A stretch of 64,000 nucleotides of DNA from the NCBI GenBank assembly GCA_016705235.1, contig JADIYP010000001.1, positions 124,001 to 188,000 on the forward strand. The letters run 5' to 3'. The notes beneath the pieces were generated by a model. That model ran no database searches and had not been told where the DNA came from. It saw nothing but the letters and a program-made list of their open reading frames with translations. Position 1 is the first letter of the stretch; every line of letters starts with the position of its first letter. This document shows positions 8,728-16,567 of this stretch, one piece after another. Source of the stretch: Candidatus Leptovillus affinis. GTDB taxonomy: Bacteria > Chloroflexota > Anaerolineae > Promineifilales > Promineifilaceae. The position numbers were made by a program, and so were the translations under genes.

Positions 8728-9620
8728 CCGAATCTCTATCTCCCGCCGACTTTTACTGCTCGCAAATCTCCGCCGCGCACGATGAACCGATGGCCGGCAC
8801 GGCCGTTTCCGCTCCCGTTTGGGTTTTGTTGGAATATCGCCAGCCCTGGCTGGCCCAGGCCACCAACGACAATAGCCTGCCCACGGCCGTGCAAGCCTGG
8901 CTGGCCGCCCAGTTAACCGCCGTCAACGGCCGTCTGCAATTCATCCGCCAGATGCCCACGCCGGCAAGCCTGACCTGTTTCGTCGCCGTGTTAAACGAAC
9001 AGCAGCCGCGCCTCTACCGGTTTGCCCTGGAAACATATGCCGACCTGTTGGCGTTGTCGCTGGCCGATCTGGCGGCGGGTGACGGCCGTTTCGCCGCCAA
9101 CCTGCACCCCGACCCGCTCTTTCTCGTGTGCACCAATGGCAAACGCGACCGCTGCTGCGCGTTGTTTGGCGCGGCGTTATACCGCGAACTGGCCGCCCAG
9201 GCCGGCACGGCCGTCTGGCAAACCACCCATCTTGGCGGCCATCGCTTCGCCCCCACCTTGCTTTCGTTTCCTGATGGGGTGAGTTACGGCCGTGTCGCCC
9301 CCGCCGACATTCCCAACCTGCTGGCCGCCCACAACCAGGGCCAACTGCTGCTCAGCCATCTGCGCGGCCGTCTGATCTATGACCCGCCCACCCAGGCCGC
9401 CGACTATTTTTTGCGCCAGCAGATCGGCCAACCGCAGCTAGCTGCCTTGCAGCACCTGCGCACAGACTCCCCCGCCGCAGGCCAATGGACAGTTCACTTT
9501 CGCGCAGCCAGCAGCGGCCAAATCCATCCAATTCACCTGCAAACCACCGATCCCGAACCCATTTGGGCCTCTTGCGGCGGCTCCCAACCCAAACCGATCC
9601 GTTCTTTCATCTTGCGTTAA
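8724..9620 (+). CDS. Sucrase/ferredoxin-like family protein
   Basis: A 298-residue protein of the Suc_Fer-like family, which has a thioredoxin-like [2Fe-2S] ferredoxin fold. Cysteines that could serve as cluster ligands are in the segment LFLVCTNGKRDRCCALFG, followed by the conserved HLGGHRFAPT and FPDGVSYGR motifs, and a late Cys in IWASCGG. The start at 8724 was chosen over an upstream in-frame ATG (8595) because it overlaps the stop codon of the preceding gene and matches the family N-terminus (DFYCSQ). The redox partner is unknown. Confidence 0.85.
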   Translation: MTESLSPADFYCSQISAAHDEPMAGTAVSAPVWVLLEYRQPWLAQATNDNSLPTAVQAWLAAQLTAVNGRLQFIRQMPTPASLTCFVAVLNEQQPRLYRFALETYADLLALSLADLAAGDGRFAANLHPDPLFLVCTNGKRDRCCALFGAALYRELAAQAGTAVWQTTHLGGHRFAPTLLSFPDGVSYGRVAPADIPNLLAAHNQGQLLLSHLRGRLIYDPPTQAADYFLRQQIGQPQLAALQHLRTDSPAAGQWTVHFRAASSGQIHPIHLQTTDPEPIWASCGGSQPKPIRSFILR

Positions 9621-9706
9621 CCTCACGCCTCGCCCGCCAAACAGGCATTCAGGCGCAAAATTCAAGCCCTAAAATCGCCCATTCCCCTTGCCAAATTGCA
9701 GACGAA

Positions 9707-9736
9707 ATGTCACATCGATTAGATGACATCTGTCAT
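9707..9736. promoter_or_regulatory. Cluster of TGTCA half-sites upstream of the haem cluster
   Basis: ATGACA-TC-TGTCAT at 9723-9736 is a perfect inverted repeat of hexamers, and an additional ATGTCA at 9707-9712 gives a third half-site. The spacing and sequence resemble dimeric operators of the FNR/CRP/Dnr type, but no regulator can be assigned. It lies about 50 bases upstream of the predicted promoter of the radical SAM gene. Confidence 0.4.
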
Positions 9737-9783
9737 TTTTCTTACCAGTCCGATCCCGTTATAGTAAAACCCGTTGCATAGAT

Positions 9784-9813
9784 TTGCATAGATTTACATT
9801 CTTTTGCTATGAT
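9784..9813 (+). promoter_or_regulatory. Predicted sigma-70-type promoter of the haem cluster
   Basis: TTGCAT at 9784-9789 and TATGAT at 9808-9813, separated by 18 bases, precede the radical SAM gene by 40 bases. A strong ribosome binding site (AAGGAG) precedes its ATG. This is the only clear promoter seen in front of the haem cluster. Confidence 0.55.
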
Positions 9814-9853
9814 TACGCACGGCTTCGGCCCCTGACGTACATAAGGAGATCGT

Positions 9854-11026
9854 ATGGAAGCAGCACCCTATCCGTCACCCCGACTTATCTTTTGGGAAAC
9901 AACCGCCGGCTGCAATCTGGCCTGCATTCACTGCCGCCGCATCACCGTCGCCGACCAACTCATGCCCCAAGACCTGACGACCGCCGAAGCGTTTGACCTG
10001 ATCGATCAGGTGGCCGCTTTTGGCAGCCCGATTTTTGTCCTATCCGGCGGCGAACCGCTGTTTCGCCCCGACATTTTCGACATCGCCCGCCACGCCACCG
10101 ACGCCGGGCTAATTGTCGCCCTGGCCACCAACGGCACGCTCATTACGGCCGATGTGGCCCGCAAAATCAAAGAATCGGGTGTCAAGCGGGTCAGCGTGAG
10201 CTTTGATGGCGCCGACGCGCCCACCCACGATATTTTCCGTGGCCCCGGCGCGTTTGCCGCCGCCATGCGCGGCATCGGCCACCTGCGCGACGTGGGGCTG
10301 CCGTTCCAAATCAACACCACCGTCGCCCGCCACAACGTCCACCAGATGCCGGAAACGCTGGCCCTGGCCAAAGAGATCGGCGCAGTAGCCTTGCATCTTT
10401 TCCTGCTGGTGCCGGTGGGCTGCGGCGTCGAAATTGCCCCCGACCAGCAAATTTTGCCCGGTGAGTATGAAGCGGTCCTCAACTGGATGTACGACGCGGA
10501 AATGGAAGGCGGCCTTGAACTGAAAGCGACCTGCGCGCCGCACTATTTCCGCATTGCCCGCCAGCGGCAGGCGGAGGAGCGGCGGAATGGCATTGTGCGG
10601 GAACGGCCGTCTTCCATGCACCGGCAGCAGCACGGCGGCAACACCGCCACGGGCGGCCACCCCGGCAGTAATGGCCACGGTCAGGGCCGCCACGCCATGA
10701 ACGCCATGACCAAAGGCTGCCTGGCCGGAACCGGCGTCAGCTTCATCAGCCATCGCGGCGAAGTATTCCCCTGCGGCTACCTGCCCGTCGAGGCCGGCCA
10801 CATCCGCCAGCAAGGATTCCAGGACATCTGGGAAAACTCGCCCCTCTTCGCCGAACTGCGCGATGTGGACCTGCTGGGCGGCAAATGCGGCGTGTGCGAA
10901 TTCAAAAAGCTGTGCAGCGGCTGCCGCGCCCGTTCCTTTGGCATGACCGGCGACTATCTGGCCGAAGAACCGTTCTGCACCTACGAGCCTCACGCGCTGC
11001 GGGTGGATGAGATTCTGTTGAACTGA
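9854..11026 (+). CDS. Radical SAM/SPASM protein, AhbD-like (haem b synthase family)
   Basis: A 390-residue protein. The radical SAM cluster motif CNLACIHC (C20, C24, C27) is followed by the GGEP motif in LSGGEPLFRPD. The C-terminal auxiliary iron-sulfur region contains KGCLAGTG, FPCGYLP, GKCGVCEFKKLCSGCRARS and FCTYEP. The combination CGVCEFKKLCSGCRA followed by TGDYLAEEPFC resembles AhbD, which decarboxylates iron-coproporphyrin III to haem without oxygen, and related SPASM proteins. Its position at the head of a haem cluster supports that role. A Gly/His-rich stretch at about 254-280 (HRQQHGGNTATGG and following) is an unusual insertion between the core and the SPASM part. AhbC, NirJ or a peptide-modifying SPASM enzyme remain possible. 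Confidence 0.75.
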   Translation: MEAAPYPSPRLIFWETTAGCNLACIHCRRITVADQLMPQDLTTAEAFDLIDQVAAFGSPIFVLSGGEPLFRPDIFDIARHATDAGLIVALATNGTLITADVARKIKESGVKRVSVSFDGADAPTHDIFRGPGAFAAAMRGIGHLRDVGLPFQINTTVARHNVHQMPETLALAKEIGAVALHLFLLVPVGCGVEIAPDQQILPGEYEAVLNWMYDAEMEGGLELKATCAPHYFRIARQRQAEERRNGIVRERPSSMHRQQHGGNTATGGHPGSNGHGQGRHAMNAMTKGCLAGTGVSFISHRGEVFPCGYLPVEAGHIRQQGFQDIWENSPLFAELRDVDLLGGKCGVCEFKKLCSGCRARSFGMTGDYLAEEPFCTYEPHALRVDEILLN

Positions 11027-11148
11027 AAACGGCCGTCCCCATTGCCCACGCCCCACTTGCGCCAGGCGCTGTTCGCCCGTTACTTTTTATACCCGTTCCC
11101 GACACATTGAGGCAGAAGTCTGCCATCCAGGCAGCACAAACTAAAAAG

Positions 11149-12684
11149 ATGACAAATTTTCACGTAGCAATCATTGGTGGTGGCATTACAGGCTTAAGCG
11201 CTGCCTATTACCTGCAGCAAGCCGCCGCCGATCTGAACCTGACGTACACGCTCCTGGAGCAATCTGACCGGTGGGGCGGCAAAATCGCCACCGAAACCAT
11301 CAATGACCTGGCCGATGAACCGTTTATCGTGGAAGCAGGACCAGACTCCTTCATCACGCAGAAGCCGTGGGGGTTGCAATTGGCCCGCGAACTGGGCCTG
11401 GCCGACGACCTGCTGCCGACGAATGACGGCCGTCGCCAAACCTTCGTCCTCAACAAAGGCAGGCCCACCCCGCTGCCCGATGGCGTGATGATGATTGTGC
11501 CCACCAAAATAACCCCCTTTGCCCTTTCCCCGCTGCTCTCGCCGCTGGGCAAGCTGCGCATGGGCCTGGACCTCTTCATCCCGCCCAAAACCGACGGCGC
11601 CGACGAGACTCTGGCCGAATTTATCGAGCGCCGCCTGGGGGCCGAAGCCCTGGACAAAATCGCCGAGCCGCTCATGTCCGGCATTTACAACGCCGAAGCG
11701 GAGCGCCAAAGCCTGCTGGCCACGTTCCCCCGCTTCCGCGACATCGAAGAAAAACATGGCAGTCTGATCAAAGGCATGTTGGCCGGCAAAAAAGCCCGCG
11801 CCAGCCACGCCCAATCTGCTAATGGCGCTGCCGCCAACGGCCGTCCCCCCACCTCCATGTTTATGTCAATGAAAGGCGGCATGGCTGACCTGGTGGCCGC
11901 GCTGCGGGCGCAGTTGACCGGCGAATGCTTGTTGGAAACGGCCGTGACCAGAATAGAGACCAGAGAGTGGAGACTAGAAAATCCCCAATCTCCCACCACC
12001 TACACCCTGACGCTGGATAACGGCCGTATCCTCACCGCCGACGCCATCATCCTGGCCGTGCCCGCCCACACCGCCGCCCGGTTGATTGGCGACCTGGCCC
12101 CGGAAGCCGCCGCCGAACTGGAGACCATCCGCTACGTCAGCACCGGCACCATCTCGCTGGCCTACCGCCGCGACGAAATCAACCATCCGCTCAACGGCTT
12201 TGGCGTGGTCATTCCGCGCAGCGAAAATCGGTCTATCAACGCCATCACCTGGACCTCCACTAAATTTGATCAACGCGCCCCAGAAGGCTACGCGCTGCTG
12301 CGCGTCTTTTTCGGCGGCTCGCGCACCCCGCAGATGATGGATATACCAGATGGTGAACTGCTGCACCAGGTGCGCCGGGAATTGGCGGCGATTATGGGCC
12401 TGACGGCCGTGCCCGTTTTCCACCGCATTTACCGCTGGCCGCAGGCCAATCCCCAATATGACGTCGGCCACCTGGAACGCGTCGCGGCCATCGAAGCCGC
12501 CCTGCCGGCCGGCATTCACGTCACCGGCAGCCCCTACCGCGGCATCGGCATTCCCGACTGCGTACACCAGGCGCAAGAGACAGCCCGTCGAATCGTTACA
12601 GAATGGACCCGTACAGACCCTAAGGGTTTGACCTCGACAAATCTTGCCTCAGGTGTTGCAAAACCCTTAGGGTCTTCACGCTAG
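11149..12684 (+). CDS. hemY: Coproporphyrinogen III / protoporphyrinogen oxidase (HemY/CgoX type)
   Basis: A 511-residue flavoprotein. VAIIGGGITGLSAAYYL is the dinucleotide-binding motif, and LEQSDRWGGKIAT and VEAGPDSFIT are typical of the HemG/HemY class. The C-terminal FAD motif is GSPYRGIGIPDC. The neighbouring hemQ-like gene suggests the substrate is coproporphyrinogen III (CgoX activity) rather than protoporphyrinogen. The start at 11149 aligns with the family, and an upstream in-frame TTG at 11107 seems less likely. Two repeat-derived segments are present: residues about 268-284 (TREWRLENPQSP) come from heptanucleotide repeats, and the last 20 or so residues come from a palindromic element at 12615-12675, so the protein ends in a repeat-encoded tail. 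Confidence 0.93.
   Translation: MTNFHVAIIGGGITGLSAAYYLQQAAADLNLTYTLLEQSDRWGGKIATETINDLADEPFIVEAGPDSFITQKPWGLQLARELGLADDLLPTNDGRRQTFVLNKGRPTPLPDGVMMIVPTKITPFALSPLLSPLGKLRMGLDLFIPPKTDGADETLAEFIERRLGAEALDKIAEPLMSGIYNAEAERQSLLATFPRFRDIEEKHGSLIKGMLAGKKARASHAQSANGAAANGRPPTSMFMSMKGGMADLVAALRAQLTGECLLETAVTRIETREWRLENPQSPTTYTLTLDNGRILTADAIILAVPAHTAARLIGDLAPEAAAELETIRYVSTGTISLAYRRDEINHPLNGFGVVIPRSENRSINAITWTSTKFDQRAPEGYALLRVFFGGSRTPQMMDIPDGELLHQVRRELAAIMGLTAVPVFHRIYRWPQANPQYDVGHLERVAAIEAALPAGIHVTGSPYRGIGIPDCVHQAQETARRIVTEWTRTDPKGLTSTNLASGVAKPLGSSR
11951..12000. repeat. Heptanucleotide-type repeat inside hemY/cgoX
   Basis: GAGACCAGAGAGTGGAGACT and a diverging inverted half (CCCCAATCTCCC) lie in frame within the oxidase gene and encode TREWRLENPQSP, a stretch with no counterpart in the family. 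It is a degenerate member of the GGAGACT/GGAGATT repeat family seen elsewhere in the window. Confidence 0.7.
12615..12675. repeat. Palindromic element (AGACCCTAAGGGTTT type) at the 3' end of hemY/cgoX
   Basis: Ends AGACCCTAAGGGTTT (12615-12629) and AAACCCTTAGGGTCT (12661-12675) are perfect inverted repeats around a 31-base centre. The element overlaps the last codons of the oxidase gene and its stop codon follows immediately. The centre begins GACCTCGA, like the 66-bp units at 40755-40952. Confidence 0.9.
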
Positions 12685-12699
12685 AATACGAAACCGCAT

Positions 12700-13347
12700 A
12701 TGATAGACTCTACACCTGAAACCGAACGCTGGCTCACCCTCAGCCAGGCCGCCCAAGAGCTGGGCGTGCATCTCACCACCCTGCGCCGCTGGGCCGACAA
12801 TGGCGACATCCCCGTCATGCTCACCCCCGGCGGGCATCGCCGCTTTGCCGCCTCCGACATCGCGCGCTTCGCTCAGGACCACCGCACCCATCCCAACAAC
12901 AGCCTGGAAAGCGCCTTTGCCGACAAAGCGCTCATCCAAGCCCGCCAGGAAATCATCGTCCAAAAAGATCAGACCTGGATCAGCTCGTTTGATGATGCTG
13001 CCCGCCTGCGCTATCGGATTTTAGGCCGCCAACTGCTGGGGCTGACGCTGCAATATCTGTCCGACGAAAACGGCGGCGCGATTGTGGCCGAAGCGGCGCA
13101 CATTGGCCGCCAATACGGCGAAATCGGCCTGCAAAACAATCTGCCGCTCACCGAAGCCCTGGAAGCGTCGATGTTTTTCCGCGACATGATCATGGAAACG
13201 GCGCTGCAACTGCCCGAAAACACCCGTATCCGCCCGGAGGCCAACGTGCGCCTGCTGCGCCGGGTGAATAAGCTCCTCAATACCGTTCAACTGGCCATTG
13301 CCGAGGTGTATGATGCCGCATCAACAAATAGTTTGTCTCGGCCTTAG
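12700..13347 (+). CDS. MerR/excisionase-type HTH regulator with a helical C-terminal domain
   Basis: 215 residues. The N-terminal 60 residues form a winged-helix HTH of the MerR/BldC/excisionase type: LTLSQAAQELGVHLTTLRRW, then the wing GDIPVMLTPGGHRRF. The C-terminal 140 residues are predicted helical, with LRYRILGRQLLGLTLQYL and GRQYGEIGLQNNLPLTEALEAS, and I cannot assign a ligand. It lies between hemY and hemA in the same orientation and its 3' end overlaps hemA by about 35 bases. It is therefore a candidate regulator of the haem cluster, perhaps sensing haem or redox state. That role is inferred only from position. Confidence 0.85.
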   Translation: MIDSTPETERWLTLSQAAQELGVHLTTLRRWADNGDIPVMLTPGGHRRFAASDIARFAQDHRTHPNNSLESAFADKALIQARQEIIVQKDQTWISSFDDAARLRYRILGRQLLGLTLQYLSDENGGAIVAEAAHIGRQYGEIGLQNNLPLTEALEASMFFRDMIMETALQLPENTRIRPEANVRLLRRVNKLLNTVQLAIAEVYDAASTNSLSRP

Positions 13348-14674
13348 CCACCGCACCGCGCCGGTGGATGTGCGCGAGCAGCTTCGCTGCTCGCTGCTGG
13401 ATGTCGGCCAAATGCTGCCGGCGTTTGAGGCCGATCATCTGGAAAACGACGCCTTAACCCGCCTGTCTGATGAAACGGTAGCCGCAAGCTGGCAAAGCCG
13501 GGCCGAATTTACGGCCGTACGCGAACTGGTCATCCTGTCTACCTGCAACCGGCTGGAACTATACGCCCTGTTATCCGGCGAGGTAGACGACCCGCGCGCT
13601 TTGTTAACGGCCGTTCTGGCCACCGTCCACCAGACAGACCTCTCTCCCTTCCAAAACCACCTGTACCACTATGTCGGCGAAACGGCCGTGACTCACCTGC
13701 TGCGCGTCGCCGCCGGGCTGGATTCCCTGGTTCTCGGCGAGCCGCAAATTTTAGGCCAGGTCACCAGCGCCTACATGGCCGCCGTGCAGGCGCGCACCAT
13801 CGGCCCGGCGCTCGACGCGCTCTTTCGCGCCGCCATGCGTGCCGGCAAACGCACGCGCGCCGAAACGGCCATCAGCAGCAGCCCGGCCAGCGTCAGCTCG
13901 GTGGCCATTGCCCTGGCGCAAGAGGCCGTCGGCGACCTGAACGGCCGTCACACCCTGGTAATTGGCCTGGGCGAGATGGGCCGCCTGGCGCTCAAAGCCC
14001 TGGGACATCGCGGCGTCACCCAAGTCAGTGTGGCCAATCGCACCTGGGTGCGGGCAGAAACGGCCGTCGCCCCTTTCCACGGCCGTCCGTACGCTCTGGA
14101 ACAACTGCCCGACGCCTTGCTCATCGCCGATGTGGTCATCAGCGCCACAGCCTCACCCATTCCGGTGATCACCGTCGGCATGGTGCGGCAGGCCATGAGC
14201 CAGCGCGGCGCACGGCCGTTAGTCCTTATCGATTTGGCCGTCCCCCGCGACATTGACCCGGCGATACAAACCATGCCCAACGTGCGCCTGTACGACGTGG
14301 ACGACTTGCAAAGCAGCCTGGACGAATCGCTGGCGGCGCGGCAGGCGGCTGTGCCGCTGGTGGAAATGATTGTGGCCGAGGAAACGGCCGTGCTGGACAA
14401 AGAATTGCAGCAGTTGGCCGTCCAACCACTGATCGCCGACCTGCATCAAAAAGCGGAAGCCATTCGTCAACGCGAACTGGAGCGCACCTTGCGTCACCTG
14501 GGCGACGTTGACCCGCAAACTTTGGAACATTTACAGCATCTCACCCGCTCTCTGGTCAACAAACTCCTCCACGAGCCGACCAAACAACTGCGCACCCAGG
14601 CCGGCACGGAAACGGCCGTCACCTACGCCAGCGCCGTGCGGGAATTGTTTGGCCTGGGAGCGCAGGGGGATTAG
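13313..14674 (+). CDS. hemA: Glutamyl-tRNA reductase
   Basis: 453 residues, a normal length. The enzyme reduces glutamyl-tRNA to glutamate-1-semialdehyde, the first committed step of the C5 haem pathway. Visible signatures: LGLSHRTAPVDVRE at the N-terminus, the catalytic Cys in STCNRLELYA, GLDSLVLGEPQILGQV, the NADPH site VIGLGEMGRLALKAL, and the C-terminal dimerisation helix region with LTRSLVNKLLHEPT. Two ATG codons lie at 13310 and 13313. The second was chosen for spacing from GAGGTG. The start lies inside the 3' end of the HTH gene, indicating coupled translation. The gene contains about nine copies of the ACGGCCGT palindrome. Confidence 0.96.
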   Translation: MPHQQIVCLGLSHRTAPVDVREQLRCSLLDVGQMLPAFEADHLENDALTRLSDETVAASWQSRAEFTAVRELVILSTCNRLELYALLSGEVDDPRALLTAVLATVHQTDLSPFQNHLYHYVGETAVTHLLRVAAGLDSLVLGEPQILGQVTSAYMAAVQARTIGPALDALFRAAMRAGKRTRAETAISSSPASVSSVAIALAQEAVGDLNGRHTLVIGLGEMGRLALKALGHRGVTQVSVANRTWVRAETAVAPFHGRPYALEQLPDALLIADVVISATASPIPVITVGMVRQAMSQRGARPLVLIDLAVPRDIDPAIQTMPNVRLYDVDDLQSSLDESLAARQAAVPLVEMIVAEETAVLDKELQQLAVQPLIADLHQKAEAIRQRELERTLRHLGDVDPQTLEHLQHLTRSLVNKLLHEPTKQLRTQAGTETAVTYASAVRELFGLGAQGD

Positions 14675-14715
14675 GGACCGGAGATTACGCAATCACTAAT
14701 CTCCAATCTCCCAAT
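14670..14715. repeat. Heptanucleotide-type inverted repeat between hemA and hemC-hemD
   Basis: GGAGATTACG on one side and CTAATCTCCAATCTCCC on the other form imperfect inverted arms in the 67-base gap between the two genes. It belongs to the GGAGATT/AATCTCC heptamer family. Confidence 0.7.
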
Positions 14716-14741
14716 GCCACCCCATACGCTAGAAATCATTT

Positions 14742-16502
14742 ATGACAACTACTATCCACTTCCTCAAAATCGGTTCTCGCACATCGGATCTGGCCATGTG
14801 GCAGACCAACCACGTCATTGCCAGGCTGCAAGCCGCCTGGCCGGGGCTGGAATGCCGCGTGGAGCCGTTTATCACCCAGGGCGACAAGACCCTGGACAAA
14901 CCGCTGCCGCAAATTGGCGGCAAAGGGTTGTTTACGGCCGAATTGGAAAGCGCGCTGCGCGACGGCCGTATCGACCTCGCCGTCCATTCGCTGAAAGATT
15001 TGCCCGTCGAAGACGCGCCTGGCCTCGCGCTCGGCGCTATCCTCAACCGCGCGCCCGTGGCCGATGGGCTGGTAGCCCGCCACGGCTGGACGCTGGCCAC
15101 GCTGCCGCCGGGAGCGATTGTCGGCACCAGCAGCAACCGCCGCCGGGCGCAGCTCCTGGCCGTCCGCCCCGATTTGCGCGTGGAGTCCATTCGCGGCAAC
15201 GTGCAAACCCGCGCCCGCAAAGTGGCCGAAGGCCAATACGACGCCACCATCCTGGCCGAAGCCGGCCTGCGCCGCCTGGAAATGGCCGATCTGGTGACCG
15301 AATGGCTGCCGCTGGAAACCATGCTGCCTGCGCCGGGGCAGGGCGCGCTGGCCGTGCAGTGCCGCGCCGACGACCCGGCCACCCTGGCCCTGCTGGCGGC
15401 GATTGAAGATGAAGGGGTGCGCACGGCCGTTACCACCGAACGCACTTTCCTGCAAGCTCTGGGCGGCGGCTGCTCCGCGCCCATCGCGGCCTATGCGGAA
15501 ATTAACCGCGGAGAGGCGGAGGGCGCGGAGATTTTTTTGCGCGGGCTGGTGGGGAGTGTGGACGGCCGTACCCTCATCCGCGTGCAAGGTTCCGGCCCCG
15601 ATCCGGCCGAACTGGCGCAGCAGTTAGCCGCTCAGGCGCTGGCCCTGGGCGCGGCAGCTCTTTTGGAGAATGGTCAATCGTCAATCGTCAATCGCCAATC
15701 GTCAATCGCCAATCGCCAATCGCCGCTTTCCGGCAAACGCATCCTGGTCACCCGTTCCCCGGAACAGGCGCAAGATTTTGCCGACAAATTGGCGGCGCTG
15801 GGCGCGGAACCGGTGGTCTTTCCCGTCATTCAATTCGAGCCGCTGCCCACCGACCTGCCGGACCCGGCGGCCTATGATTGGTTGATTTTTACCAGCGCCA
15901 ATGCGGTGGATTTCTTTTTTGAGAGACTAGAGACTAGAGACTGGAGACTAAAAACAATCTCCAATCTCCAGTCTCCAGTCTCCAGTCTTCCCAAAATTGC
16001 GGCTGTGGGTTCGGCCACGGCCGTTAAACTAACCGCTTTGGGCGTGCCCGTGGATTTTATGCCCGATGAATTTACCGGCGAGCAGTTGGTGCTGGGGCTG
16101 GGCGACGTGGCGGGCCGGCGTGTGCTGCTGCCGCGCGCCAAAATTGGCCGCCCGGAGATTGTGAATTTACTGCGCGAACGGGGCGCAGTGGTGGACGACG
16201 TGGCCCTGTATGACACGGTAACGGCCGTGCCCACCCCCGCCGCCCTGGCCGAACTGGAAAAAGGCGTCGACGCCATCACTTTCACCAGCCCCTCCAGTGT
16301 GCGCAACTTTTTGCAAATTGTAGAGTCCAGACCCCAAGGGTTTTTAAAACCCTTGGGGTCTACGGCCGTCATCGCCTGCATTGGCCCCGTCACCGCCGCC
16401 GAAGCCCGGCAATCGGGCTTCACTGTCCACGTCATCCCTGAGGCATACACGATTGACGGCTTGATAGAAGCGCTTATCCGATATTGGGAGATTAGAGATT
16501 GA
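14742..16502 (+). CDS. hemC-hemD: Fused porphobilinogen deaminase / uroporphyrinogen-III synthase
   Basis: A 586-residue bifunctional protein. Residues 1 to about 305 are HemC: LKIGSRTSDLAMWQ, GGKGLFTAELE, DLAVHSLKDLP, GTSSNRRRAQL and the dipyrromethane-cofactor Cys near 244 in GGGCSAPIAAYA. Residues about 328-586 are HemD: ILVTRSPEQAQDFADKL, DWLIFTSANAVDFFF, IAAVGSATAVKL and ITFTSPSSVRNF. It polymerises porphobilinogen to hydroxymethylbilane and closes it to uroporphyrinogen III. Three repeat-derived segments interrupt or link the domains: a heptad linker (about 310-327), an insertion inside HemD (about 394-417) and an 11-residue palindrome-encoded insertion (about 530-540). All keep the frame. 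The last residues (YWEIRD) also fall in a repeat. Confidence 0.94.
   Translation: MTTTIHFLKIGSRTSDLAMWQTNHVIARLQAAWPGLECRVEPFITQGDKTLDKPLPQIGGKGLFTAELESALRDGRIDLAVHSLKDLPVEDAPGLALGAILNRAPVADGLVARHGWTLATLPPGAIVGTSSNRRRAQLLAVRPDLRVESIRGNVQTRARKVAEGQYDATILAEAGLRRLEMADLVTEWLPLETMLPAPGQGALAVQCRADDPATLALLAAIEDEGVRTAVTTERTFLQALGGGCSAPIAAYAEINRGEAEGAEIFLRGLVGSVDGRTLIRVQGSGPDPAELAQQLAAQALALGAAALLENGQSSIVNRQSSIANRQSPLSGKRILVTRSPEQAQDFADKLAALGAEPVVFPVIQFEPLPTDLPDPAAYDWLIFTSANAVDFFFERLETRDWRLKTISNLQSPVSSLPKIAAVGSATAVKLTALGVPVDFMPDEFTGEQLVLGLGDVAGRRVLLPRAKIGRPEIVNLLRERGAVVDDVALYDTVTAVPTPAALAELEKGVDAITFTSPSSVRNFLQIVESRPQGFLKPLGSTAVIACIGPVTAAEARQSGFTVHVIPEAYTIDGLIEALIRYWEIRD
15673..15721 (+). repeat. Seven tandem heptanucleotides encoding the HemC-HemD linker
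   Basis: Seven consecutive copies of GTCAATC or GCCAATC (49 bases). Because 7 is not a multiple of 3, three copies give a 21-base, seven-residue protein period, read as NRQSSIV, NRQSSIA and NRQSPL. The repeat lies exactly between the HemC and HemD domains. Confidence 0.95.
15921..15991. repeat. Inverted heptanucleotide repeat inside the hemD domain
   Basis: Four tandem copies related to GAGACTA/GAGACTG on the left face four related to CTCCAGT/CTCCAAT on the right, giving a long hairpin in the coding sequence. It encodes an in-frame insertion beginning ERLETRDWRLK in the uroporphyrinogen-III synthase domain, right after VDFFF and before IAAVGSATAVKL. Confidence 0.93.
16329..16361. repeat. 33-bp palindromic element in frame inside hemD
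   Basis: AGACCCCAAGGGTTTT and AAAACCCTTGGGGTCT are perfect inverted arms with almost no loop. At 33 bases it adds exactly 11 codons (SRPQGFLKPLGS region) without shifting the frame. It belongs to the AGACCCY element family. Confidence 0.95.
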
Positions 16503-16560
16503 TGCGTGATGCGTGATGAAAGACATCATAGTCTCCAGTCTCCAGCCTCCCGTCTCCAAA
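16486..16560. repeat. Composite heptamer repeat at the hemD stop codon / hemB leader
   Basis: GGGAGATTAGAGATTG, then GATGCGTGATGCGTGATG, then GTCTCCAGTCTCCAGCCTCC. The left heptamers contain the hemD stop codon. The GCGTGAT heptamer is the same as at 17586, 19480 and 19985, so two heptamer families are nested here. Confidence 0.85.
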
Positions 16561-16567
16561 ACTGACC

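Noticed and set aside
13948..14400. Long open frames on the opposite strand of hemA and other genes
   Set aside because: The high GC content and frequent ACGGCCGT palindromes open frames on the non-coding strand. The sequences are Arg/Pro/Ala-rich without domain motifs.
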